Source of the DNA: Pseudomonadales bacterium
GTDB lineage: Bacteria; Pseudomonadota; Gammaproteobacteria; Pseudomonadales; UBA5518
Direction of reading: 5' to 3'
DNA length: 64,000 bases
Assembly: GCA_022072145.1 (NCBI GenBank)
Contig: JAJVIG010000022.1
Span: 27,867-91,866 of the forward strand
Shown: in pieces, positions 33,854-44,246 of the stretch
How positions within the stretch are numbered: position 1 is the first letter of the stretch
Layout of the letters: each line of letters opens with the position of its first letter
Made by a program: the position numbers and the translations under genes
The notes under the pieces: generated by a model
Database searches by the model: none
What the model was told of the DNA's origin: nothing
Seen by the model: the letters and a program-made list of their open reading frames with translations, nothing else

Positions 33854-36031
33854 TCAATCAGCCGCCAGCGCCTTGCGTGCGCGGCGGTGGCGGTGCAGCA
33901 GCGGTTCGGTGTAGCCGTTCGGCTGTGCGCGGCCCTCGAGCACGAGGTCGCAGGCGGCGCGGAACGCGATGCTGGTATCGAAGTCCGGCGCCATCGGGCG
34001 GTACAGCGGGTCACCGGCGTTCTGGGCGTCGACCACCGCGGCCATGCGCTGCATCGTCGCCCGCACCTGTCCGGCGCTGCAGATCCCGTGGTGCAGCCAG
34101 TTGGCGATGTGCTGGCTCGAGATGCGCAGCGTCGCGCGGTCCTCCATCAGGCCGACATCGGCGATGTCGGGCACCTTCGAGCAACCCACGCCCTGGTCGA
34201 TCCAGCGCACCACGTAGCCGAGGATGCCCTGCGCGTTGTTGTCGAGTTCCTGCTGGATGGCCGCGGCGTCGAGCGAGGCGCGCTCGCGCAGCAGCGGGAT
34301 CTCCAGGATGTCCTCACGCCGCGCCGGGGTGCGTGCCGCGAGCTCGCGCTGGCGCGCGGCCACGTCGACCTGGTGGTAGTGCAGCGCGTGCAGCGTCGCG
34401 GCGGTGGGCGAGGGCACCCACGCGCAGTTCGCTCCGGCCAGCGGGTGCGCGATCTTGCTTTGCAGCATCTGCGACATCTCGTCGGGCTTGGCCCACATGC
34501 CCTTGCCGACCTGTGCGCGGCCCGTGAAGCCTGCCGCCAGTCCCACGTCGACGTTGCGGTCCTCGTAGGCGTGGATCCAGCGCTCGTTCTTCATTGCGTC
34601 CTTGCGCACCATCGCTCCGGCTTCCATGCTGGTATGGATCTCGTCGCCGGTGCGGTCGAGGAAGCCGGTATTGATGAAGATCACGCGCGAGCGTGCCGCG
34701 CGGATGCACTCCTTGAGGTTGAGCGTGGTGCGCCGTTCCTCGTCCATGATGCCGATCTTCAGCGTGTCGCGCGCCAGGCCGAGCGCGTCCTCGATGGCGC
34801 CGAACAGCGCGCAGGCGAGCGCCACCTCGTCGGGTCCGTGCATCTTGGGTTTGACGATGTAGATGCTGCCGGCGCGCGAATTGCGCGGCCCGGAGGCGCG
34901 ACGCAGGTCGTGCAGGGCGGCCAGCGTGGTCAGCACGCCGTCGAGGATTCCCTCGGGGATCTCGGCGCCGTCGGTGTCGAGTACCGCGTCGGTGGTCATC
35001 AGGTGCCCGACGTTGCGCACCAGCATCAGGGCGCGTCCGGGCAGCGTCAGCGTGCCTCCCGCGGGCGTGGTGTACTCGCGGTCCGGATTCAGCGTGCGCC
35101 GCAGCGTGCGGCCGCCCTTCTCGAACGACTCGGCGAGATCGCCCTTCATCAGCCCCAGCCAGTTGCGGTAGACGGTGGCCTTGTCGGCGGCGTCGACCGC
35201 CGCCACCGAGTCCTCGCAGTCCTGGATCGTGGTCAGCGCGGACTCCAGCACCACGTCACGGATGCCCGCCGGATCGTCGCGCCCGATCGGGTGCGAGCGA
35301 TCGATGCGGACCTCGATGTGCAGGCCGTGGTTGCGCAGCAGAACTTCCGAGGGGGCGAGCGCATCGCCGCGGAAACCCGCGCAGCGCATCGGATCGGCGA
35401 GCGTGGTGGGCGAGCCGGGGCGCTCGACGAGCAGCACGCCGTCCTGTACCCGAAAACCGCTCACCTCGCTCCACGAACCTTGCGCGAGCGGCACTGCCTG
35501 GTCCAGAAAACGCTTCGCGAAGGCGATCACACGCGCGCCGCGCAGCGGGTTGTAGGCGCCGGCGCGCGTGGCGCCGTCGTCCTCGGGAACCGCGTCGGTG
35601 CCGTAGAGCGCATCGTAGAGGCTGCCCCAGCGCGCGTTGGCGGCGTTCAGCGCGTAGCGCGCGTTCATCACCGGCACCACCAGTTGCGGGCCGGCGACGC
35701 GCGCGATCTCCTCGTCCACGCCGCTGGTGGTGATCGTGAAGTCCTCGCCCTCGGGCAACAGGTAGCCGATGCGCTCGAGGAAGGCCTGGTATGCGGCGCG
35801 GTCGAAGTCCGGTCCCGGATGCGCGCGATGCCAGGCGTCGATCTGCGCCTGCAACTCGTCACGGCGCGCGAGCAGCGCCCGGGTGCGCGGCGCGAACTCG
35901 CGCACGATGCCGGCCAGTGCCCGCCACAGCCGATCGGCGTCGACGCCCGTGCCGGGCAGCATCTCCTCGACCACCAGATCGTGCAGCACGCGTGCGATTC
36001 GCAGTCCGTGGCGTTCGATGCGTTCGCTCAT
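33854..36031 (-). CDS. glcB: Malate synthase G
   Basis: A 725-residue single-chain malate synthase (E. coli GlcB has 723) that condenses glyoxylate with acetyl-CoA to malate. Recognised stretches include [72 protein letters not shown] and [20 protein letters not shown]. The region near [16 protein letters not shown] holds the catalytic part of the TIM barrel. It runs towards aceK. The short gap in front of it (36032-36135) separates it from the LysR gene and carries a palindrome (36099-36111), so control by that regulator is likely. Confidence 0.96.
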   Translation of the reverse strand: MSERIERHGLRIARVLHDLVVEEMLPGTGVDADRLWRALAGIVREFAPRTRALLARRDELQAQIDAWHRAHPGPDFDRAAYQAFLERIGYLLPEGEDFTITTSGVDEEIARVAGPQLVVPVMNARYALNAANARWGSLYDALYGTDAVPEDDGATRAGAYNPLRGARVIAFAKRFLDQAVPLAQGSWSEVSGFRVQDGVLLVERPGSPTTLADPMRCAGFRGDALAPSEVLLRNHGLHIEVRIDRSHPIGRDDPAGIRDVVLESALTTIQDCEDSVAAVDAADKATVYRNWLGLMKGDLAESFEKGGRTLRRTLNPDREYTTPAGGTLTLPGRALMLVRNVGHLMTTDAVLDTDGAEIPEGILDGVLTTLAALHDLRRASGPRNSRAGSIYIVKPKMHGPDEVALACALFGAIEDALGLARDTLKIGIMDEERRTTLNLKECIRAARSRVIFINTGFLDRTGDEIHTSMEAGAMVRKDAMKNERWIHAYEDRNVDVGLAAGFTGRAQVGKGMWAKPDEMSQMLQSKIAHPLAGANCAWVPSPTAATLHALHYHQVDVAARQRELAARTPARREDILEIPLLRERASLDAAAIQQELDNNAQGILGYVVRWIDQGVGCSKVPDIADVGLMEDRATLRISSQHIANWLHHGICSAGQVRATMQRMAAVVDAQNAGDPLYRPMAPDFDTSIAFRAACDLVLEGRAQPNGYTEPLLHRHRRARKALAAD

Positions 36032-36098
36032 GGCGGGGCTCCTGTGGGGTTCGCGAGGGCCGGATTGTAGGGAAGCGATGCCGGTGTCGCTGAGTTAT

Positions 36099-36118
36099 GG
36101 GAATGATTCCCGGTATTC
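36099..36118. promoter_or_regulatory. Palindrome in front of malate synthase G, possible LysR site
   Basis: GGGAATGATTCCC (36099-36111) is a perfect 13-bp palindrome, and GAAT/ATTC arms extend to 36118. The part ATTCCCGGTATTC resembles ATCCCGGGCATTC on the minus strand at 37095-37107, in front of isocitrate lyase. A shared site for the LysR regulator is possible. Confidence 0.4.
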
Positions 36119-36135
36119 ACGACATGAATTATTGC

Positions 36136-37089
36136 TCATACCGGGTTCTGTTCGTCGATTCCGCGCGCGACCTCGGTGATCAGGCGCCGCAGCCACTGGT
36201 GCCCGGGGTTGCGCTGCAGCAGCGGGCTCCAGGCCATCTTGAGCTCGAACGGCGGGATCTCGAACGGGGGCTGCTCGATGGCCACGCGCGGGTCGTCGCG
36301 CATCAGCAGCGCGAGCTTGCTCGGGACGGTGACCACCAGGTGCGGCTGGCGCGCGAGCAATACCGCCACCTGGTAGTGGCGCGTGAACACGGTGATGCGG
36401 CGCTTGCGCCCGAGGCGCGCCAGCGCCTCGTCCACCCAGCCGAGGTCCTGCACCGCGCTCGGGTCAACGCCGACCCCGACCCCCATGCCGGTCTTGCTGA
36501 CCCACACGTGCTGCGCCTGCAGGTAGGACTCGAGGCTGAAACCGCGCAGCAGCGGGTTGTCGACGCTCAACAGGCAGGAGAAGCCGTCCTGCCACACCGT
36601 GGTCTGGTGGAAGGACTGCGGCATCGAGTCGAAGCGGTTGATCACCATGTCGACCTTGCCCTGCTCGACGTTCAGGTAGCTCACGTCGCTCGGGGTCATG
36701 ATGTCGAGCGCCACCGCGGGAGCCTCGTGCTGCAGCCGTGCGAGCACGGCCGGAACCAGCGTCGATTCGGCGTAGTCGCTGGCCATGATGCGGAACACGC
36801 GGGTCGACTGCGCGGGATCGAAGGCCTTCTTCGGTTGCACCGCGCGCTCGACCGCGGCGAGCACGCTGCGCACCACCGGCTGCAGTTCCAGTGCGCGCTC
36901 GGTCGGCGTCATGCCCTCGCTGGTGCGTACCAGCAGCGCGTCGTCGAACAGTTCGCGCAGGCGGCGCAGGCCGTTGCTCATCGCCGGCTGCGTGATCCCG
37001 AGGTAGCTCGCCGCGCGCGTCACGTTGCGTTCGCGCAGCAGCACGTCGAGGTAGACGAGCAGGTTGAGGTCGATCCTTTCGATATTCAT
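36136..37089 (-). CDS. LysR-family regulator of the glyoxylate genes (probable)
   Basis: A 317-residue LysR-type regulator. The winged helix at residues 1-65 is canonical: [40 protein letters not shown], then [20 protein letters not shown]. The rest is the periplasmic-binding-like effector domain. It is divergent from isocitrate lyase (93-bp gap) and lies directly upstream of malate synthase G on the same strand. Both features point to local control of the glyoxylate bypass. The effector could be glyoxylate, acetyl-CoA or another C2 signal; this is inference. Confidence 0.9.
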   Translation of the reverse strand: MNIERIDLNLLVYLDVLLRERNVTRAASYLGITQPAMSNGLRRLRELFDDALLVRTSEGMTPTERALELQPVVRSVLAAVERAVQPKKAFDPAQSTRVFRIMASDYAESTLVPAVLARLQHEAPAVALDIMTPSDVSYLNVEQGKVDMVINRFDSMPQSFHQTTVWQDGFSCLLSVDNPLLRGFSLESYLQAQHVWVSKTGMGVGVGVDPSAVQDLGWVDEALARLGRKRRITVFTRHYQVAVLLARQPHLVVTVPSKLALLMRDDPRVAIEQPPFEIPPFELKMAWSPLLQRNPGHQWLRRLITEVARGIDEQNPV

Positions 37090-37182
37090 ATCAAGAATGC
37101 CCGGGATAGAAACGATAAATTGGATCGATTCTGCCGCGATCCTTACACTCTGTCCATCTTTTGTCCCCAGGGAGCCGATCCG
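37090..37182. promoter_or_regulatory. Divergent control region lysR-aceA
   Basis: This 93-bp region is noticeably AT-richer than its surroundings. It contains GAATGCCCGGGAT (37095-37107), similar in inverted form to the element before malate synthase G, and ATCGAT-type half sites (GATAAATTGGATCGATTC). These are typical surroundings for a LysR box. No precise promoter is called. Confidence 0.4.
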
Positions 37183-38505
37183 ATGAGCATTCACACCTCC
37201 ACCCGCGCCGAGCAGATTGCCCTGCTGGAGAAGGACTGGGCCGAGAACCCGCGCTGGAAGGGCATCAAGCGCGGCTACACGGCCTCCGACGTGGTGCACC
37301 TGCGCGGTTCGCTGCAACCGCAGCACACGCTGGCCGAGCTCGGCGCGCAGAAGCTGTGGAACTACATCCACGACGAGGACTACATCAATTGCCTGGGCGC
37401 GCTGACCGGCGGGCAGGCGGTGCAGCAGGTCAAGGCCGGCGTGAAGGCGATCTACCTGTCGGGCTGGCAGGTCGCGGCCGACAACAACTCGGCGCAGACG
37501 ATGTATCCGGACCAGTCGCTGTACCCGGTGGACTCGGTGCCGGCGGTGGTGCGGCGCATCAACAATGCGTTCCGCCGCGCCGACCAGATCCAGTGGGCGA
37601 GCAACATCGCTCCCGGCGACCCGAAGTACGTCGATTACTTCGCGCCGATCGTCGCCGACGCCGAGGCGGGCTTCGGCGGCGTGCTGAACGCCTTCGAGCT
37701 GATGAAGGCGATGATCGAGGCCGGTGCGGCCGGGGTGCACTTCGAGGACCAGCTCGCCTCGGTCAAGAAGTGCGGCCACATGGGCGGCAAGGTGCTGGTG
37801 CCGACGCAGGAGGCGGTGCAGAAGCTGATCGCGGCACGGCTGGCGGCCGACGTCTGCGGCACCTCGACCATCGTGCTCGCGCGCACCGACGCCAACGCCG
37901 CCACGCTGCTGACCAGCGACCACGACGACAACGACAGACCCTTCGTCACCGGCGAGCGCACCGCCGAGGGCTTCTACAACGTACGCGCCGGCATCGAGCA
38001 GGCGATCAGCCGCGGTCTGGCGTACGCGCCGTACGCGGACCTGATCTGGTGCGAGACGGCGAAGCCGGACCTCGCCGAGGCGCGCCAGTTCGCCGAGGCG
38101 ATCCGCCGCGAGTATCCGGACCAGTTGCTCGCCTACAACTGCTCGCCGTCGTTCAACTGGAAGAAGAACCTCGACGACGCGACGATCGCGAAGTTCCAGC
38201 GCGAGCTCGGCGCGATGGGCTACAAGTATCAGTTCATCACGCTCGCCGGTATCCACAGCATGTGGTACAACATGTTCGAACTCGCCTACGGCTACGCGCG
38301 CAACGGCATGACCTCCTATGTCGAGCTGCAGGAAAAGGAGTTCGCGGCCGCCGGGCGCGGCTACACCTTCGTGAGCCACCAGCAGGAAGTGGGCACCGGT
38401 TACTTCGACCAGGTCACGACCTGCATCCAGGGCGGCACCTCCTCGGTCACGGCGTTGACGGGTTCCACCGAGGAAGAGCAGTTCACGGTGGTCTCGAGCC
38501 ACTGA
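37183..38505 (+). CDS. aceA: Isocitrate lyase
   Basis: A 440-residue enzyme that splits isocitrate into glyoxylate and succinate, the entry step of the glyoxylate bypass. The signature [11 protein letters not shown] carries the catalytic cysteine, Cys197. [40 protein letters not shown] and [17 protein letters not shown] are the other conserved blocks. Length and sequence match the short bacterial class (E. coli 434). The start at 37183 follows GGGAGCCG. rraA starts 13 nt after the stop and is probably co-transcribed. Together with malate synthase G and AceK it gives the cell growth on acetate or fatty acids. Confidence 0.97.
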   Translation: MSIHTSTRAEQIALLEKDWAENPRWKGIKRGYTASDVVHLRGSLQPQHTLAELGAQKLWNYIHDEDYINCLGALTGGQAVQQVKAGVKAIYLSGWQVAADNNSAQTMYPDQSLYPVDSVPAVVRRINNAFRRADQIQWASNIAPGDPKYVDYFAPIVADAEAGFGGVLNAFELMKAMIEAGAAGVHFEDQLASVKKCGHMGGKVLVPTQEAVQKLIAARLAADVCGTSTIVLARTDANAATLLTSDHDDNDRPFVTGERTAEGFYNVRAGIEQAISRGLAYAPYADLIWCETAKPDLAEARQFAEAIRREYPDQLLAYNCSPSFNWKKNLDDATIAKFQRELGAMGYKYQFITLAGIHSMWYNMFELAYGYARNGMTSYVELQEKEFAAAGRGYTFVSHQQEVGTGYFDQVTTCIQGGTSSVTALTGSTEEEQFTVVSSH

Positions 38506-38518
38506 GGGCGGGGGCAGC

Positions 38519-39004
38519 ATGAGTCCGAGCACCTGCGATATCTGCGATCGGCATCCCGCGCTGGTGCGGGTTGCCGAGCCGCTGTTCCGTGACTTCGGCG
38601 GCCGTCACGCCTTCGACGGCCGCATCGTCACCATCAAGTGCCACGAGGACAACTCGCTGGTTCGCGACCTGGTCGCCGAACCGGGTCGCGGCTGCGTGCT
38701 GGTGATCGACGGGGGCGGTTCGCTGCGCCGTTCGCTGCTGGGCGACCAGCTCGCGGAGAAGGCGAGCGCCAACGGCTGGGAAGGCATCGTGGTGTTCGGC
38801 GCCGTGCGCGACGTCGAGACGCTCGCACGCCTGAACCTCGGCGTGAAGGCGCTGGGTGCGATCCCGCTCAAGACCGGGAAGCGCGGCATCGGGGACCGCG
38901 ACGTCGCGCTGCGCTTCGCCGGGGTGGACTTCATCCCCGGCGAGTACCTCTACGCCGACGCCAACGGCATCGTGGTCGCGCCGTCCGTGCTCGCCACGGA
39001 CTAG
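38519..39004 (+). CDS. rraA: RraA-family protein (regulator of ribonuclease E activity)
   Basis: A 161-residue protein with the family order [74 protein letters not shown] and [20 protein letters not shown]. In E. coli RraA binds RNase E and inhibits it. Related proteins are metal-dependent aldolases, and the GxxxD-x20-RD-type residues needed for that are partly visible ([16 protein letters not shown]...VRD). It lies 13 nt behind isocitrate lyase. Its stop codon overlaps the ggt stop on the other strand within CTAG. Confidence 0.92.
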   Translation: MSPSTCDICDRHPALVRVAEPLFRDFGGRHAFDGRIVTIKCHEDNSLVRDLVAEPGRGCVLVIDGGGSLRRSLLGDQLAEKASANGWEGIVVFGAVRDVETLARLNLGVKALGAIPLKTGKRGIGDRDVALRFAGVDFIPGEYLYADANGIVVAPSVLATD

Positions 39005-40806
39005 CGCGGCTGCAGTTTCTTGCGCAGCTCCGCCGCGTTCTGCACATCCTCCACCACCGCCACGCCGCCGCCCGGGCGGCGTGTGTCGCTGGCGCCGTGC
39101 ATGATCCCGTCGCGGTAGACCAGCGACTGGGCATTGCCGAACAACGGCCCGGCGGGGCCAATGGTGTGACCCAGGCCCACCAGCAGCGCGGACGTGTCGG
39201 GGCTGATCCCCGGTTCCAGGTACAGTTCGTCGGGCAGCCACTGGTGGTGCACGCGCGGCTGCGCGCTCGCATCGGCGATGTTCATGTCGAACACCAGCGT
39301 GTTCAGCAGGATCTGCAGCACCACCGTGATGATGCGCGGCCCGCCGGGGGCGCCGGTGGCCAGCAACGGCCGGCCGTCGCGCAGCACGATGGTCGGGGTC
39401 ATCGAGGACAGCGGACGCTTGCCGGCGGCGATCGCGTTGGCCTCGTCGCCGGTCAGTCCGAAGGCGTTCGCCACCCCCGGCGCGACCGCGAAGTCGTCCA
39501 TCTCGTTGTTCAGGAAGAAGCCCGCTCCCGGCACCGCGATGCCGTTGCCGAACGAGAAGTTCAGCGTGTAGGTGTTCGACACCATGTTGCCGTCCGCGTC
39601 GACCACCGAGTAGTGCGTGGTCTCGGTGCTTTCGCGCGGAAACCCGGTCACCGGGCGGATCTCGGCCGCGGGCGTGGCGCGCCGCGGGTCGATCGCCGCG
39701 CGGATCGTGCGCGCGTACTGCGGCGAGGTCAGCTCCGCGACCGGTACCCGGTGGAAGTCCGGATCGCCGAGGTGGCGGCTGCGGTCCGCGTAGGCGCGTT
39801 TCATCGTCTCGGCGAGCACGTGGATGTACGCGGCGCTGTTCAGTTGCAGTTCGCGCAGCGGAAAGCCTGCGAGCACGTTCAGCATCTGCACCAGGTGCAC
39901 CCCGCCCGAGGAGGGCGGCGGCATCGACACGATCTCGTAGCCGTGGAAGGTGCCGCGCACGGGTTCGCGCTCGACGGCACGGTAGGCCGCCAGGTCCTCG
40001 TGCGTGATCAGGCCGCCGCCGCGCTTCATCTCGGCGACCAGCCGCTCGGCGACCGGTCCCTCGTAGAACCCGGCCACGCCACGGTCGGCGATCTGGGTCA
40101 GCGTCCACGCCAGGTCGCGCTGGCGCAGGATCTCGCCGGGCTCCCACGGCGAGCCGTCGGGGCGGAACAGGTAGTGCGCGGCGGCCGGGTTCGCGAGCAG
40201 GCGTTGGCCCCAGGGACTGGCGAGCGTGTTCGCGAGCGCGAAGCTCACCGGGAAGCCGTGGTGGGCGAGGTCGATCGCCGGGCGCATCACGGTGGCGCGG
40301 TCGAGGTGGCCGTACTTCTGGTGTGCGAGCAGCAGTCCGGCCACCGTGCCCGGCACGCCGGAGGCCAGATGCGTGCGCTGCGAGCGGCCGTCGGCAACCG
40401 CGCCGTGCTCGTCGAGGAACATGTCGGGGCGCGCCGCGCGCGGCGCGACTTCGCGGTAGTCGATCGCGACCGTGCGGCCTTCCTTCGCCAGGTGGACCAG
40501 CATGAAGCCGCCGCCACCGATGTTGCCGGCCTGCGGGTACGTGACCGCGAGCGCGAAGCCGGTGGCCACCGCGGCGTCGACCGCGTTGCCCCCGGCGGCG
40601 AGGATGTGCGCACCGACGCGGCTGGCGATGGTATCGGCGCTGACCACCATCCCGGCCTTCGACAGCACCGGGTGGAAGCGCGCGTCGTAGCCGACGATCG
40701 GCGCGGTGGACTGCCTGGCCTGCTCGGCGCGGGGCGCCGGCGCGAAGACCAGTACGATTGCGATCAGGAGCAGCGTGGCGCGCGCGCCGAGTGCGATGCG
40801 TACCAT
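39001..40806 (-). CDS. ggt: Gamma-glutamyltransferase (glutathione hydrolase)
   Basis: A 601-residue periplasmic enzyme that removes or transfers the gamma-glutamyl group of glutathione. It is made as a precursor with a signal peptide (hydrophobic 8-25, APRA end) and cleaves itself before the catalytic threonine: Thr396 in [51 protein letters not shown] and [16 protein letters not shown] are further landmarks. It begins 4 nt after the htpX stop on the same strand, which implies one transcript. The last bases overlap rraA, facing it. Release of cysteinylglycine for sulfur or amino-acid recovery is the usual role. Confidence 0.95.
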   Translation of the reverse strand: MVRIALGARATLLLIAIVLVFAPAPRAEQARQSTAPIVGYDARFHPVLSKAGMVVSADTIASRVGAHILAAGGNAVDAAVATGFALAVTYPQAGNIGGGGFMLVHLAKEGRTVAIDYREVAPRAARPDMFLDEHGAVADGRSQRTHLASGVPGTVAGLLLAHQKYGHLDRATVMRPAIDLAHHGFPVSFALANTLASPWGQRLLANPAAAHYLFRPDGSPWEPGEILRQRDLAWTLTQIADRGVAGFYEGPVAERLVAEMKRGGGLITHEDLAAYRAVEREPVRGTFHGYEIVSMPPPSSGGVHLVQMLNVLAGFPLRELQLNSAAYIHVLAETMKRAYADRSRHLGDPDFHRVPVAELTSPQYARTIRAAIDPRRATPAAEIRPVTGFPRESTETTHYSVVDADGNMVSNTYTLNFSFGNGIAVPGAGFFLNNEMDDFAVAPGVANAFGLTGDEANAIAAGKRPLSSMTPTIVLRDGRPLLATGAPGGPRIITVVLQILLNTLVFDMNIADASAQPRVHHQWLPDELYLEPGISPDTSALLVGLGHTIGPAGPLFGNAQSLVYRDGIMHGASDTRRPGGGVAVVEDVQNAAELRKKLQPR

Positions 40807-40810
40807 CGGA

Positions 40811-41698
40811 TCAGGCGCCGTTGCGCAGCGCGGCGATGCGCTCGTCGAGCGGCGGGTGCGTGCGCAGCAGCGCCATCAGTCCCTGCTTGAGGTCGCCGCT
40901 GATGCCGAAGGCGGTCAGCGTCTCGGGCATCTGCTTCGGCAGGTCCTGTTCGGCCTTCAGCCGTTCGAGCGCGGCGATCATCGCATTGCGCCCGCCCAGG
41001 TGCGCACCGGCCGCGTCGGCGCGGAACTCGCGCCGGCGACTGAACCACATCACGATCATCGAGGCGAGCACGCCCAGCACGATCTCGGCGACGATGGTCG
41101 TCAGGTAGAAGCCGATACCGTGGCCGCGCTCGGTCTTGAACACCACGCGGTCGACCGTGTGACCGATCACGCGCGCGAAGAACATCACGAAAGTGTTCAC
41201 CACGCCCTGGATCAGCGCCAGCGTGACCATGTCGCCGTTGGCGACGTGGCCGATCTCGTGCGCGAGCACCGCGCGCGCTTCCTCCGGACGGAAACGCGCG
41301 AGCAGGCCATCGCTGACTGCCACCAGCGCGGCGTTGCGGTTCCAGCCGGTGGCGAAGGCGTTCGATGCCGGCGACGGAAAGATCCCGATCTCGGGCGTGC
41401 CGATCCCGGCGTCGCGCGCGAGTTCGGTCACCGTCCGTACCAGCCATTGTTCCTCGCGGGTGCGCGGCTGCTCGATCACGCGGGTGCCGGTGGCGCGCCT
41501 GGCCATCCACTTCGACAGGAACAGCGAGACCAGCGAGCCGCTCATGCCGAACACGGCGCAGAACACCAGCAGCGCCTGCAGGTTCAGGTCCACGCCGTTG
41601 GCGGCCATGAACGAATCGAAGCCGAGCAGCTTCAGCGTGACGCTGGCGAGCAGCAGCACCGCCAGGTTCGTCAGCAGGAACAACCCTATGCGCATCAT
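40811..41698 (-). CDS. htpX: Membrane protease HtpX
   Basis: A 295-residue zinc metalloprotease of the inner membrane that degrades misfolded membrane proteins together with FtsH. The zinc motif is HEIGH (147-151, in [20 protein letters not shown]); the third ligand is probably in the [11 protein letters not shown] segment. Two N-terminal membrane helices (about 4-24 and 40-62) and two after the active site ([13 protein letters not shown] and [20 protein letters not shown]) match the family. ATG codons at 41698 and 41695 are equally plausible starts. It is followed after 4 nt by ggt. Confidence 0.95.
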   Translation of the reverse strand: MMRIGLFLLTNLAVLLLASVTLKLLGFDSFMAANGVDLNLQALLVFCAVFGMSGSLVSLFLSKWMARRATGTRVIEQPRTREEQWLVRTVTELARDAGIGTPEIGIFPSPASNAFATGWNRNAALVAVSDGLLARFRPEEARAVLAHEIGHVANGDMVTLALIQGVVNTFVMFFARVIGHTVDRVVFKTERGHGIGFYLTTIVAEIVLGVLASMIVMWFSRRREFRADAAGAHLGGRNAMIAALERLKAEQDLPKQMPETLTAFGISGDLKQGLMALLRTHPPLDERIAALRNGA

Positions 41699-41761
41699 GT
41701 GATCGGTACCTCGTGGGAAATGGTGTCCACGCGCCTTAGATGGGGCGTGGCAGGCGAAGTT

Positions 41762-42052
41762 TCAAGCTGCCGGTGGCGCGCCGTCCTCGCCGGTGGCGGT
41801 TGCGGCCTCCGGCGCGGCATCCGCGATCGGGTTGAGCACCTCCACCACCGGCAGTCCGCGTTCGTCGGTCTCGCAGGCGAGGATCTCCGCGCGCAGCGCG
41901 AAGTCCTTCACGTTCACCTCGAACAGTTCGTTCACCGCCACGTCGCGGTGCGGCGTGCGGAACAGCGCCGTCGGGCGGCTGCCGTCGACCCACTCGTGGT
42001 GGCGCCCGAGGTAGTGCTGGTGCTGGCTGCGGATCACGAACACCTGTTTCAC
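41762..42052 (-). CDS. Small uncharacterised protein coupled to a TetR gene
   Basis: A 96-residue protein starting with GTG, preceded by GAGGAG and overlapping the TetR stop by GTGA, so its translation is probably coupled to that of the regulator. It starts KQVFVIRSQHQHYLGRHHEW and continues RPTALFRTPHRDVAVNELFE, NVKDFALRAEILACE and GLPVVEVLNP. A histidine-rich first third stands out. The last 25 residues are Ala-rich and probably disordered. I do not recognise the family. The position suggests a small partner or auxiliary product of the TetR unit. Confidence 0.75.
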   Translation of the reverse strand: MKQVFVIRSQHQHYLGRHHEWVDGSRPTALFRTPHRDVAVNELFEVNVKDFALRAEILACETDERGLPVVEVLNPIADAAPEAATATGEDGAPPAA

Positions 42053-42717
42053 GACTCCTCTCCGTCGTCCTGGTAGGGCTGCAGCAGGCACAGTGCGAGC
42101 CGCTTGAGGTCGGCGAGCGTGCGCCTGGCGCGCACGCCGTTCTGGTTTACCACCACGAGCAGCAGCGCGTGCGTGAGCTCGAGCCACGCGCGGGCGATGC
42201 GCCCGAGTTCGTTGGCCGTGCCGCGCAGGCCGAGGCGCGCGAAAGCGGCCGTCATGCGCGCGATCACCAGTTCGTCGTGGCGCTGGTCGAGTCCGCGCAA
42301 CTCCGGCACCGAGAACATCGCCTGCACCAGGTGCAGTATGCCCTGCTGCGCCCGATACACCGCGAGCTGGCGCTCGACCACCCGCTCGACGAATTCCGCC
42401 AGCGGCAGCGCGTCGAGGCGCCAGCGCTCGATCTCGTCGAGCGAGGCTTCGACCTCGCGCAGCCAGCGCTCGGCCAGCGCGCACATGATCGCGTGCTTGT
42501 TCGGGAAGTAGTGGTACAGCGTGCCGACCGAGATCCCGGCCGCACGCGCGATCAGGATCGTGGTCAGCGCGTCGAAGCCCACGTCGTCGAGCAGCGCCGC
42601 GGTGACGTCGAGGATGCGCTGTGCGCGCTCCACCGAGCGCCGCTGCAGCGGCTCGCGGCGCGGCAGCAGGCGCTCGCCACCCGTTGCGGCACTGGCGCTC
42701 CCGGTCGTGCTGCTCAT
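42049..42717 (-). CDS. TetR-family transcriptional regulator
   Basis: About 222 residues. The DNA-binding part is clear: RAQRILDVTAALLDDVGFDA, LTTILIARAAGISVGTLYHY and FPNKHAIMCALAERWLREVE. The C-terminal half resembles the TetR_C group with ELRGLDQRHDELV, and the ligand is unknown. The ATG at 42717 has GAGGAG upstream; earlier ATG codons at 42768 and 42780 would only add an Arg-rich stretch. Its stop overlaps the GTG of the small protein downstream. It lies behind the FAD oxidase gene on the same strand with a gap of about 100 bp, so it might control the polyamine genes. Confidence 0.88.
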   Translation of the reverse strand: MSSTTGSASAATGGERLLPRREPLQRRSVERAQRILDVTAALLDDVGFDALTTILIARAAGISVGTLYHYFPNKHAIMCALAERWLREVEASLDEIERWRLDALPLAEFVERVVERQLAVYRAQQGILHLVQAMFSVPELRGLDQRHDELVIARMTAAFARLGLRGTANELGRIARAWLELTHALLLVVVNQNGVRARRTLADLKRLALCLLQPYQDDGEES

Positions 42718-42813
42718 CGTGGTGCGGGATCTCCTCGCTGCTGGCGCGCGCTCGGGCGGGCGGCGCATTCTAGCCACCATGCCGCGCGGGCGCCAGCGCG
42801 CTGCCGCGTGCGC

Positions 42814-44094
42814 TCACAGGCGGTCGCGCAGCGCGTAGTAGAGCAAGCCGAGCACCATGCCCGGGTAGCGCAGCAGCGTGCCACCCGGAAAGCGTCGCTG
42901 CGGGATCTTCGCGAAGGCGTCGAAGCCGGCGGCCTCGGCCGTGATGGCGCCGGCGAGCAGTTTGCCGGCCAGGGTAGCGGTCGGCACGCCGTGACCGGAG
43001 TAACCGAGTGCGTAGAGGATCTCCGGCGCCAGGCGGCCGAACGCCGGCAGGCGTCCCAGCGTGATCGCCAGCGTGCCGCCCCAGGCGTGATCGATGCGCC
43101 GGTCGGCCAGCGCAGGGTAGATCCCGAGCATGCGCCGGCGCACCAGCGAGGCGATGTCGGGCGGGAAGCCGGAGCGGTAGTTCTCGCCGCCGCCGAACAG
43201 CAGCCTCCGGTCGGCCGACAGCCGCCAGTAATCGATCACGAAACGCGAGTCCTGGATCGCGAGTCGCTGTGGATCGATCGCATCGGCGGTCGCCTCGTCG
43301 AGCGGCTCGGTGGCGATCATGAAATTGTTGATCGGCATGATCAGCCCGGCGATACGCGGCTCGAGGTGTCCGAGGTAGCCGTTGCAGGCAAGCACCAGGC
43401 GGTCGGCCTGCACGCTGCCCTGCGCGGTGCGGACGTTCACGCCGCGGCCGCGCCGGTAGCCGGTCACGCGCGAGTGTTCGTACAGGCGGGCGCCCGCGCC
43501 GCGTGCCGCCGCGGCCAGCCCCAGCGCGTAGTTCAGCGGATGCAGGTGCAGCGAACCCGCGTCGAGCAGGCCGCCGCGGAACACCTCGCTGCCGCACAGC
43601 CGCGCGGTCTCCGCGCGCTCCACGTGGCGACAGGCCGTGTAGCCGTACCGCTGCTGCAGATGCGCCGCCTCGCGCCGCAGCGCCTCGTCGTCGGAGGCCT
43701 TCCAGGCCGTGTGCAGGATGCCGCTGCCGGTCTCGCAGTCGATGCGGTGGCGCTCGATCAGCGCGCGTACCAGCGCGACGGCCTCGAGTCCCAGGTCCCA
43801 CAGCACGCGCGCGTGGCCGGTGCCGAGACGCTGCTCCAGTTCGCTCTGCGCGCGGCGCTGGCCGGTACCCACGTGACCGCCATTGCGCCCCGAGGCGCCC
43901 CAGCCGATGCGCTCGGCCTCCAGCAGCACCACGTCGGCGCCGCGCTCGGCCAGGTGCAGCGCCGTCGACAACCCGGTGTAGCCGCCGCCGACCACGCACA
44001 CGTCCGCGCGGGCGCTGCCGCACAGCGGGGGCAGCTCGGGGGCTTCGTGCGCACTGGCCGCGTACCAGGAGGAAACGTGTCCGGCGCTGCTCAT
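42814..44094 (-). CDS. FAD-dependent amine oxidase (gamma-glutamylputrescine oxidase-like)
   Basis: A 426-residue DAO-family flavoprotein. The FAD-binding fold is VCVVGGGYTGLSTALHLAER (32-51) with an acidic end of strand 2 (LLEAE). GASGRNGGHVGTGQRR is the conserved second flavin loop. GGTLAITLGRLPAFGRL and LGYSGHGVPTATLAGKLLAG form the typical C-terminal FAD contact. PuuB and relatives oxidise gamma-glutamylated putrescine to an aldehyde. The neighbouring divergent glutamine-synthetase-like gene makes exactly this kind of substrate, which supports the assignment; other glycine- or sarcosine-type amines remain possible. ATG at 44094 is preferred because the upstream extension is not conserved in character. 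Confidence 0.85.
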   Translation of the reverse strand: MSSAGHVSSWYAASAHEAPELPPLCGSARADVCVVGGGYTGLSTALHLAERGADVVLLEAERIGWGASGRNGGHVGTGQRRAQSELEQRLGTGHARVLWDLGLEAVALVRALIERHRIDCETGSGILHTAWKASDDEALRREAAHLQQRYGYTACRHVERAETARLCGSEVFRGGLLDAGSLHLHPLNYALGLAAAARGAGARLYEHSRVTGYRRGRGVNVRTAQGSVQADRLVLACNGYLGHLEPRIAGLIMPINNFMIATEPLDEATADAIDPQRLAIQDSRFVIDYWRLSADRRLLFGGGENYRSGFPPDIASLVRRRMLGIYPALADRRIDHAWGGTLAITLGRLPAFGRLAPEILYALGYSGHGVPTATLAGKLLAGAITAEAAGFDAFAKIPQRRFPGGTLLRYPGMVLGLLYYALRDRL

Positions 44095-44246
44095 CGGGCG
44101 TCCTCGGCGGGCCCGCTTGCAATCACCGCGGGTCATCGATAAACTGAACAATAATTCGATTACATGCGAATATTAATTCGAGTTATTGCCGCCTGCAAGC
44201 GTGTCGCCGGTCCCGGCCTGCACGCGGCGGTGCGCAGGTGAACCCC
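44095..44246. promoter_or_regulatory. Divergent control region of the glutamyl-polyamine pair
   Basis: A 152-bp AT-rich gap between divergent genes. It has AATTCG (44153-44158), CGAAT (44167-44171) and again TAATTCG (44174-44180), a nested set of direct and inverted half sites. Two outer complementary octamers, CGCTTGCA (44114-44121) and TGCAAGCG (44194-44201), also occur. The layout suits a dimeric regulator controlling both genes, possibly the TetR encoded at 42049-42717. Confidence 0.45.
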
